Shown here: positions 58,185 through 64,000 of the stretch, in pieces
Layout of the letters: each line of letters starts with the position of its first letter
Numbering within the stretch: the stretch's first letter is position 1
DNA from: Acrocarpospora corrugata
GTDB lineage: Bacteria; Actinomycetota; Actinomycetes; Streptosporangiales; Streptosporangiaceae
NCBI RefSeq assembly: GCF_009687845.1
Contig: NZ_BLAD01000058.1
Span: 1 to 64,000, forward strand
DNA: 64,000 nt
Direction: 5' to 3'
Position numbers and translations under genes: made by a program
Notes under the pieces: model-generated
What the model was told of the DNA's origin: nothing
The model's database searches: none
Seen by the model: the letters and a program-made list of their open reading frames with translations, nothing else

Positions 58185-59552
58185 ATGTCCGCCCCCACGG
58201 AAGCCCCCCAGGCCCCGGTCCCCGAACGCCGGGACCGGACCCGCTACCTCTACCTCGCCGTCATCGTCGCCGCCCTCGCCGGGATCGCGGTCGGATTCAT
58301 CGCCCCCGACCTCGGCAAGGAGCTGAAGCCGCTGGGCACCGCGTTCGTGGCGCTGATCAAGATGATGATCAGCCCGATCATCTTCTGCACCATCGTGCTC
58401 GGCGTCGGCTCGGTCGCCAAGGCCGCCAAGGTCGGCCGGGTCGGCGGCCTGGCGCTCGGCTACTTCCTGGTGATGTCCACGGTCGCGCTCGCCATCGGCT
58501 TGGTCGTCGGGAATCTCGTCGACCCGGGGCAGGGGCTGCAGCTGACCGACGAGCTCCGCCAGGCCGCCGCCGCCGAGGCGGCCAAGGGCGGCGAGAGCGA
58601 CACGACGGCGTTCCTGCTCGGCATCATCCCGGCCACCATCGTGTCGGCGTTCACCGAGGGGCAGGTCCTGCAGACCCTGCTGGTCGCCCTGTTCGCCGGT
58701 TTCGCCCTCCAGGGCATGGGGGAGCGGGCGGCGCCCATCCTCACCGGCATCGGGCACATCCAGCGGCTCGTCTTCCGCATCCTCGCCATGATCATGTGGG
58801 CGGCCCCGGTCGGCGCGTTCGGCGCCATGGCGGCGGTGGTCGGCGCGACCGGCGTGGACGCGCTCACCAGCCTCGGCGTCATCATGCTCAGCTTCTACGC
58901 GACCTGCCTGCTCTTCGTCTTCCTCATCCTGGGCCCGATGCTCCAACTGGTCGCCCGGATCAACGTGCTGTCCCTGTTCGGGTATCTGCGGCGCGAGTTC
59001 CTGCTCATCCTGTCCACCTCCTCCTCCGAGTCGGCGCTGCCACGACTGATCGCCAAGATGGAGCACCTGGGCGTCAGCCGCCCGGTCGTCGGCATCACCG
59101 TGCCGACCGGCTACTCCTTCAACCTGGACGGGACCGCCATTTACCTGACCATGGCCACCCTGTTCGTGGCCAGCGCCACCGGCGCCCCCCTCGCCATCGG
59201 CGAGCAGCTGTCCCTGCTGGCCTTCATGATGATCGCCTCCAAGGGCGCGGCCGGGGTGACCGGCGCGGGCATGGCGACCCTGGCCAGCGGCCTCCAGTCG
59301 CACCGCCCCGAACTGGTCGACGGAGTCGGCCTCATCGTCGGCATCGACCGCTTCATGTCCGAGGCCCGCGCCCTGACCAACTTCGCCGGCAACGCGGTGG
59401 CCACCGTCCTGGTCGGCAGCTGGACGGGCGAGTTCGACCGCGCCAGGGCCGTGGAGGTCCTCGCCGGCCGGGACCCGTTCGACGAGACGACCCTCCTGGA
59501 CGAGCACGACTCCCCGGCGCAGGAGCCGGTGCCCGCGTCCCACCCGGGCTGA
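58185..59552 (+). CDS. Dicarboxylate/amino acid:cation symporter (DAACS)
   Basis: A 455-residue GltP/DctA-fold transporter: PLGTAFVALIKMMISPIIFC, VLGVGSVAKAAKVGRVGG, hairpin STSSSESALPRLIAKMEHLG (the serine-rich HP1), GYSFNLDGTAIYLTMATLFV and SKGAAGVTGAGMATLA (HP2). These are the substrate and cation sites. Next to a CitA/CitB-type system, so a C4-dicarboxylate is the likely substrate. GGGAGAG precedes ATG 58185. Confidence 0.92.
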   Translation: MSAPTEAPQAPVPERRDRTRYLYLAVIVAALAGIAVGFIAPDLGKELKPLGTAFVALIKMMISPIIFCTIVLGVGSVAKAAKVGRVGGLALGYFLVMSTVALAIGLVVGNLVDPGQGLQLTDELRQAAAAEAAKGGESDTTAFLLGIIPATIVSAFTEGQVLQTLLVALFAGFALQGMGERAAPILTGIGHIQRLVFRILAMIMWAAPVGAFGAMAAVVGATGVDALTSLGVIMLSFYATCLLFVFLILGPMLQLVARINVLSLFGYLRREFLLILSTSSSESALPRLIAKMEHLGVSRPVVGITVPTGYSFNLDGTAIYLTMATLFVASATGAPLAIGEQLSLLAFMMIASKGAAGVTGAGMATLASGLQSHRPELVDGVGLIVGIDRFMSEARALTNFAGNAVATVLVGSWTGEFDRARAVEVLAGRDPFDETTLLDEHDSPAQEPVPASHPG

Positions 59553-59558
59553 GCCCGG
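59544..59558. terminator. Small bidirectional hairpin
   Basis: CCGGGC-TGA-GCCCGG contains the symporter stop codon in its loop and lies between convergent genes. Without a T-run it is only a weak terminator candidate. Confidence 0.3.
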
Positions 59559-60191
59559 TCAGCCGAGGACGCCGCGGTCGTAGGCCGCGGCCACCGCGGC
59601 GGCGCGGTCCTTGACGCCGAGCTTGGCGTAGATGTGGGTGAGGTGGCTCTTGACGGTGGCCTCGCTGATGAACAGGATCGCGGCGATCTCGCGGTTGCCG
59701 GTGCCCTTGGCGACCAGGTGCAGGACTTCGCGTTCGCGGCCGCTGAGCGCGGCGCTGACGGGGGCCCTGACCCGGGAGACCAGGCGGGAGGCGATGGCGG
59801 GGGACAGGACCGTCCGGCCTTCTGCCGCGGCGCGGACGGCGGTGAACAGTTCGTCGCGCGGGGCGTCCTTGAGCAGGTATCCGGTGGCGCCGGCCTCGAT
59901 CGCGGGGATGGTGTCGGAGTCGGTGTCGTAGGTGGTGAGCACCAGGACCTTGGCGCGCAGGCGGCGGCGGGACAGTTCCTTGATGGCGTCCACGCCGCCG
60001 CCGCCGGGCATCCGCAGATCCATCAGGACCACGTCGGGGTCTAATCGGGTGGCCAGGTCGACCGCTTCGACGCCGTCCTGGGCCTCGCCGAGGACGCGGA
60101 AACCGGCCGAGGAGGCGAAGATGCCGAGCAGGCCGTGCCGGACGACGGGATGGTCGTCGACGATCAGGAGGGTGATGACGGGTTCAGTCAT
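59559..60191 (-). CDS. NarL/LuxR-type response regulator
   Basis: A 210-residue regulator: receiver domain (LLIVDDHPVVRHGLLGIF, Asp58 in VVLMDLRMPG, KVLVLTTYDTD) and LuxR helix-turn-helix (about 145-205; LSGREREVLHLVAKGTGNRE, IAAILFISEATVKSHLTHIY). It overlaps the kinase gene by 8 bases and is the last gene of an ABC-exporter/two-component operon, which it probably regulates. Confidence 0.95.
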   Translation of the reverse strand: MTEPVITLLIVDDHPVVRHGLLGIFASSAGFRVLGEAQDGVEAVDLATRLDPDVVLMDLRMPGGGGVDAIKELSRRRLRAKVLVLTTYDTDSDTIPAIEAGATGYLLKDAPRDELFTAVRAAAEGRTVLSPAIASRLVSRVRAPVSAALSGREREVLHLVAKGTGNREIAAILFISEATVKSHLTHIYAKLGVKDRAAAVAAAYDRGVLG

Positions 60192-61458
60192 TGCGCAACA
60201 ACGGTACCCGGGCCGAGACGGCGGTGCCCGTCCCCGGCTCCGACTCGATCTCGACGGTGCCGGCCACGCGTTCGGCCCGGGCGCGCATGCCGTCCAGACC
60301 GAAACCGCCGAGGCTGCCGCGCGGGGGGACCGAGCGCGGGTCGAAGCCGCGGCCGTCGTCGCGGACGTCCAGGCTCACCTCGTCGTCCATGTAGGACAGG
60401 GTGACGCCGACCCTGGCCGGGCGGGCGTGCCGGCCGGCGTTGGCGAGCGCCTCCTGGGCGATGCGGAGCAGGGCGGCCTCGATCTCGTGGTGCAGCTGTT
60501 CCGCCGCTCCGGTGACGGTGAAGCCGGCCCGGACGCCCGTCGACTCCGACCAGGCCACCACGATCTTCTCCAGCGCCTCGGGCAGCTCGTCGTGCTGCAG
60601 CGGGGCCGGGCCGAGGTTGTGGACCGAGCGGCGGGCCTCGCCGAGGCTCTGCCTGGCCAGGACGGCCGCCCGCTCGATGTAGTCGCGGGTGGTGGCGGGC
60701 TCGGCGCTGTCGGCCGCCGCCTGGAGCTGGGTGACGATGCCGGCCAGCCCCTGGGCGATGGTGTCGTGGATCTCGGCGGCCAGGCGGCGCCGCTCGTCGT
60801 GCACGCCCGCCTCCCTGGCCTGGACGAGGAGCTGCGCGTGCAGGCCGGCGTTCTCCAGCAGCGCCTGCTCCAGCTTGGCGTTGGCGCTCCGCAGTTCCGC
60901 GATGGTGTCGGTCTTGGCCTGGGTGTTCTCGCCCGCCTTGACGGAGAAGTGGTGGAGCAGCAGGACGAACGCGCAGCTGATCGCGAAGAGCGCGGCGAAG
61001 CCCGCCCACTCGTTCGCGCCGGTCAGCGGGAATCCGCCGACGGTGGCCCCGGCCATCGGCACCGCCGTGGCGAGCAGCCCGGCCCGCACCCGGCGGGGCG
61101 GCAGCCAGCGGTCGGCGTCGTAGTAGCCGATCAGCGCGTAGATGGCGAAGATCGGGTTCAGCCAGGAGAGGGTGAAGGAGAGCATGTACCGGATGGCGTA
61201 GTACGCCTGGCTGGCCGCCCCGATCCCGGCCCGGCCCGGGGCGGTCCTGCTCCACCACAGTTGCAGCGCGAGCGCGGCGCCCGCCAGCGCCACCGTCCAG
61301 TTCCGCTCGGCGCCGGCGCGGAGCAGATCGGTGGTGGCCGCCGTGGCCACGGCGGCGATGCCCAGCAGCAGGTACGGCGCCCACCGGTAGAACTGCTCCC
61401 AGCGCGCCTCCACCGGCACCGCGTCACTCGTCACCGGACCAGTCTGCGGGCTGATCAT
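60184..61458 (-). CDS. Membrane histidine kinase (HisKA_3/NarX-like)
   Basis: A 424-residue kinase with about five or six N-terminal hydrophobic segments (for example YLLLGIAAVATAATT, FAALFAISCAFVLLLHHFSV), a coiled coil, HisKA_3 with phospho-acceptor in RRLAAEIHDTIAQGLAG and a HATPase domain (IAQEALANAGRHARPARVGV, DVRDDGRGFDP, GGFGLDGMRARAE). ATG 61458 overlaps the permease stop (ATGA). By position it likely monitors the substrate or activity of the adjacent ABC transporter. Confidence 0.92.
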   Translation of the reverse strand: MISPQTGPVTSDAVPVEARWEQFYRWAPYLLLGIAAVATAATTDLLRAGAERNWTVALAGAALALQLWWSRTAPGRAGIGAASQAYYAIRYMLSFTLSWLNPIFAIYALIGYYDADRWLPPRRVRAGLLATAVPMAGATVGGFPLTGANEWAGFAALFAISCAFVLLLHHFSVKAGENTQAKTDTIAELRSANAKLEQALLENAGLHAQLLVQAREAGVHDERRRLAAEIHDTIAQGLAGIVTQLQAAADSAEPATTRDYIERAAVLARQSLGEARRSVHNLGPAPLQHDELPEALEKIVVAWSESTGVRAGFTVTGAAEQLHHEIEAALLRIAQEALANAGRHARPARVGVTLSYMDDEVSLDVRDDGRGFDPRSVPPRGSLGGFGLDGMRARAERVAGTVEIESEPGTGTAVSARVPLLRND

Positions 61459-62195
61459 TCCCAGCGGAACCATCGGACGGCGGCGGCGATCAGGACGACG
61501 GTCCAGCCCGCCATCACGCCCAGCAGCGACCAGCTGGGCCAGCCGCCCCGCATCGCCTGGTCGAGCGCCTGCGCGGCCGCCCCGAACGGGGTGAGCTCGA
61601 TGATCCGCTGGGCGATCTCCGGCAGGACCTGGACGGGTCCCCACAACCCCGCGGTGATGACCAGCGGGAAGAAGGCGATCGTGCCGGCCGTGGTGGCGAG
61701 CCGCGTGGTCGGGACGATCGCGGCGATGATCGTGCCCAGCGCGAGCGCCACCAGGACGGCGAGCACGAGGGCCACCAGGTAGCCGGGGAGGTGCCGGGGG
61801 AGCGGCACGCCGTGCAGGATCCCGCCCAGGGCGAGCACGAGGACGGCCGAGCCGAGGGCGATCCCGGTGTGGACCAGGATCTGCGCCGTCAGGAGGGTGA
61901 GCGGCCGTACCGGTGTGGTGGACATGCGCCGCAGGATTCCCTGCTCCCGGTAGCCGACCAGGAACCCCGGCATGACCTGCGTCCCAGACATGATCACGGC
62001 GAGCAGCAGCAGCGCGGGGACGTAGGCGTCGACCATGCGCAGGCCGCCCAGCGCCGGGTCGGCCGCCCGGAAGGACGGCAGCAGGCCGAGGACGGCCAGC
62101 AGCAGCGGCGGGAAGGCCACGACCCAGAACACCCCCGCCCGGTTGCGGCCGATCAGGCGGGCTTCTGTGGTCAGTACGGCGGTGGCGGCGGACAT
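61455..62195 (-). CDS. ABC-2 type exporter permease
   Basis: A 246-residue permease with six hydrophobic segments (VFWVVAFPPLLLAVLGLLPS, AYVPALLLLAVIMSGTQVMP, LGSAVLVLALGGILHG, VALVLAVLVALALGTIIAAI, TIAFFPLVITAGLWGP, LLGVMAGWTVVLIAAAV) and the ABC-2 motif YREQGILRRMSTTPVRP. Starts 1 base after the ATPase stop. Probably exports a drug, antibiotic or lipid. Confidence 0.92.
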   Translation of the reverse strand: MSAATAVLTTEARLIGRNRAGVFWVVAFPPLLLAVLGLLPSFRAADPALGGLRMVDAYVPALLLLAVIMSGTQVMPGFLVGYREQGILRRMSTTPVRPLTLLTAQILVHTGIALGSAVLVLALGGILHGVPLPRHLPGYLVALVLAVLVALALGTIIAAIVPTTRLATTAGTIAFFPLVITAGLWGPVQVLPEIAQRIIELTPFGAAAQALDQAMRGGWPSWSLLGVMAGWTVVLIAAAVRWFRWE

Positions 62196-62196
62196 G

Positions 62197-63102
62197 TCAG
62201 TTCTCCCGCTCGGTGAGGTGGAGGAAGGTGTCGTCGAGGGTCGGCGTGGTGACCTGGAGCTGATGTGCCGTGATCTGGTGCCGGGCGAGCAGGGCGATCA
62301 GCGTCCCGACGGTCTCGTCCGTGCCGCGTACGGTCACCTGGCCGTTCTCGGCCTGCCGGACGGACACGACCGCGGGCAGCGCGGCCAGGTCGAGGTCGCC
62401 GACGGGCTGGGAGGGGGTGAAGGTGATGACCGTGACTCCGTCGGTGTGGCGGATCAGCCCGGCGGGTGTGTCGAGGGCGACGACCTTGCCGGCGTTGATC
62501 ACGGCGATCCGGTCGCAGAGGTGCTGGGCTTCCTCCATGAAGTGCGTGACCAGCAGGACGGTCACGCCCGAGGCCCGGACGTCCTCGACCAGCTGCCAGG
62601 TGTCGCGGCGGGCGCGCGGATCCAGCCCCGTGGTGAGCTCGTCCAGCACGACGATCCTGGGGGAGCCGATGAGGGCGAGCGCGATGAACAGGCGCTGCTT
62701 CTGCCCGCCGGAGAGTTTGCCGAAGCGGATGTCGAGCCGGTCGGTCAGGCCGAGCGTCTCGGCCAGCGTCCGCCAGTCGGCCGGGGCCGGATAGAAGGCG
62801 CTGTAGAGCACCAGCGCCTCGCGCACGGTCAGGTTCTCCTGGAGCGCGCTCTGCTGGAGCTGCACGCCGAGGAGCTGGGTGACCCGCTTGCGGTCGGCGA
62901 GCGGGTCCAGCCCGGCCACCCGCACCCGCCCGGCGTCGGGCACCCGCAGCCCCGCGACGCACTCGACGGTGCTCGTCTTGCCGGCGCCGTTCGGGCCGAG
63001 CACGCCGAAGATCTCGCCTTCCTCGACCGCGAAGGAGACCCCGTCGACCGCGGCCCGGCCCCCGTAGGACTTGCGCAGTTCGGTGACTTCGATGATGGGC
63101 AT
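62197..63102 (-). CDS. ABC transporter ATP-binding protein (DrrA-like)
   Basis: A 301-residue ATPase: Walker A GPNGAGKTST, Q-loop GVQLQQSALQ, signature LSGGQKQRL, Walker B RIVVLDELTTGLD, H-loop LLVTHFMEEAQ. A C-terminal DrrA-type extension (about 220-300) contains FTPSQPVGDLD and ends with TLDDTFLHLTEREN. First gene of the exporter/two-component operon. Pairs with the permease to form a half-size-style ABC-2 exporter. Confidence 0.94.
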   Translation of the reverse strand: MPIIEVTELRKSYGGRAAVDGVSFAVEEGEIFGVLGPNGAGKTSTVECVAGLRVPDAGRVRVAGLDPLADRKRVTQLLGVQLQQSALQENLTVREALVLYSAFYPAPADWRTLAETLGLTDRLDIRFGKLSGGQKQRLFIALALIGSPRIVVLDELTTGLDPRARRDTWQLVEDVRASGVTVLLVTHFMEEAQHLCDRIAVINAGKVVALDTPAGLIRHTDGVTVITFTPSQPVGDLDLAALPAVVSVRQAENGQVTVRGTDETVGTLIALLARHQITAHQLQVTTPTLDDTFLHLTEREN

Positions 63103-63199
63103 GCGTCAATGATCACGTCCGGCGTCCCGGCCGCGCATCGGCCATCGCGCTCGCCCCGGCATCATCCGATCGGATGATCGCGGGGTACGACCCGGGCGG

Positions 63200-63847
63200 T
63201 CAGCCGTTCGGCTGGTCGCCGTAGGCGGTGACGGAGAGGAAGCGGATGGGGAGTTCCACGAGTTCGTGCGGGCCGTGGGCGCCCTCGCCGTCGAGCTGGA
63301 GGGCGTCGCCGGGGCGCATGGTGTACTGGGCTTCGCCGTGGCCGTACACCATGACGCCTTCCAGCAGGTAGATGAGTTCGGTGCCGGGGTGCTGGAAGAG
63401 GGGGAAGACCTCGCTGGACTCGGTGAGGGTGACCAGGACGGCTTCCATGCGTTTGTGGGGGCCGCGGAGCGCGCCGAGCAGTTCGTAGAGGTGGCCGACC
63501 CTGCTGCCCTGGCGGACGATGCGCGCGCCGTGACCGGCCGGGACGAAGACCGCTTCGCGGGTGGTGTCGACGCCGCGGAACAGGGCGGTGACGGGGATGT
63601 CGAGGCCGGCGGCCAGCCGGGCGAGCGTGGTCAGGCTGCACGAGGTCTGGGCGTTCTCGATTTTGGAGAGCATCGCCTTGGAGATGCCGATGCGGGCGGC
63701 CATCTCCGCCACCGACAGCCCGGCGGCGGTCCGGTAGCGGCGGACCTGCTGGGCGATGGCGGCCTCCAGGCTGGCCGGTCCTGTCTCCTGATCGGGGTCG
63801 ATCTCGCGGGAGTCGTGGGGCTGACGGTCGGTGGCCATGGCCCTCAT
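63200..63847 (-). CDS. XRE-cupin (PuuR-like) regulator
   Basis: A 215-residue regulator: helix-turn-helix (about 33-90; GLSVAEMAARIGISKAMLSK, IENAQTSCSL) and C-terminal cupin (about 135-210; FPLFQHPGTELIYLLEGVMV, MRPGDALQLDGEGAHGP). ATG 63847 overlaps the stop of the upstream oxidase gene (ATGA), which decides the start and suggests it regulates that amine-oxidising operon. Confidence 0.92.
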   Translation of the reverse strand: MRAMATDRQPHDSREIDPDQETGPASLEAAIAQQVRRYRTAAGLSVAEMAARIGISKAMLSKIENAQTSCSLTTLARLAAGLDIPVTALFRGVDTTREAVFVPAGHGARIVRQGSRVGHLYELLGALRGPHKRMEAVLVTLTESSEVFPLFQHPGTELIYLLEGVMVYGHGEAQYTMRPGDALQLDGEGAHGPHELVELPIRFLSVTAYGDQPNG

Positions 63848-64000
63848 CCTGCCGTTCCCGCCCGGAAGCGGCGCAACGCGAAGCGGGGGTGCGGGTCGGT
63901 GTCGCCGAGGGCGAGGTCGGCGGCGAGTGCGCCGATCAGCGGGGCGAACTTGGCGCCGTGCCCGGAGCAGGGGGAGACGATCACGATCGGGCCGGTGCGG
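63844..64000 (-). CDS. FAD-dependent oxidoreductase, C-terminal part (sarcosine oxidase-like)
   Basis: Only the last 51 codons are in the window. They read GPIVIVSPCSGHGAKFAPLI then GALAADLALGD and HPRFALRRFRAG, the C-terminal signature of monomeric sarcosine oxidase/N-methyltryptophan oxidase, in which SPCSGHGxKFAP surrounds the flavin. The gene continues beyond position 64000. Its stop overlaps the XRE-cupin start. Confidence 0.8.
   Translation of the reverse strand, partial: RTGPIVIVSPCSGHGAKFAPLIGALAADLALGDTDPHPRFALRRFRAGTAG

Overview
The window is high-GC DNA, densely coded on both strands, with many GTG/TTG starts, ATGA/GTGA stop-start overlaps and almost no intergenic space. An RsbR-RsbS-RsbT stressosome, an ECF41 sigma factor, actinobacterial-style tRNA-Glu, a DtxR/IdeR-type iron box and many MarR/TetR/XRE-controlled oxidoreductases point to a filamentous actinomycete. 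Streptosporangiales is my best guess, but this is inference from gene content only.

Layout: 0.5-7.2 kb, one giant LamG-domain protein. 7.5-9.4 kb, a MarR gene, a broken MFS exporter and an XRE/DUF2975 pair. 9.4-16.3 kb, a complete minus-strand biotin-independent malonate decarboxylase operon (mdcABCDEGH). 16.5-20.1 kb, ECF41 sigma factor with its SDR partner, DUF488, a frameshifted phosphotransferase and tRNA genes. 20.3-24.3 kb, an RCC1-propeller lipoprotein-like secreted protein, a BlaI/M56 pair whose protease lost its zinc motif, and a deletion scar joining an iron-transport fragment to a truncated kinase. 24.4-28.4 kb, aldo/keto reductase, MOSC-ferredoxin reductase fusion, PEP-mutase-like lyase and STAS protein. 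28.5-34.3 kb, a six-gene stressosome/partner-switching operon. 34.4-37.3 kb, a LysA-like decarboxylase, a MarR/FMN-reductase pair and a small membrane protein. 37.4-40.0 kb, an XRE-NACHT-multi-TM protein. 40.0-51.2 kb, hydantoin/allantoin-type transport and racemase, SDR/MarR/LLM redox genes, polysaccharide deacetylase, SulP transporter, SDR/TetR, a shortened MFS exporter and an SRPBCC protein. 51.5-55.8 kb, a four-gene CHAT-protease operon. 55.8-64 kb, a CitA/CitB-type two-component system beside a dicarboxylate symporter, an ABC exporter with its own kinase/regulator, and an XRE-cupin regulator after a sarcosine-oxidase-like gene that runs off the window.

The two most notable signals are these. 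First, five of the six gene junctions of the malonate decarboxylase operon carry independent tandem duplications (periods 16, about 45, about 58, 42 and 95 bp). Each duplication is of the junction itself, including stop/start signals, and chains of tiny overlapping ORFs still bridge the expanded gaps. Second, the CHAT caspase-like protease sits in a tightly coupled operon with a TPR protein, a DUF6338-like membrane protein and a 57-residue acidic protein, an arrangement that looks like a defence or cell-death module. The window also holds several decaying genes (two MFS exporters, a histidine kinase, an iron-binding protein, a phosphotransferase, an M56 protease), mostly showing deletions.
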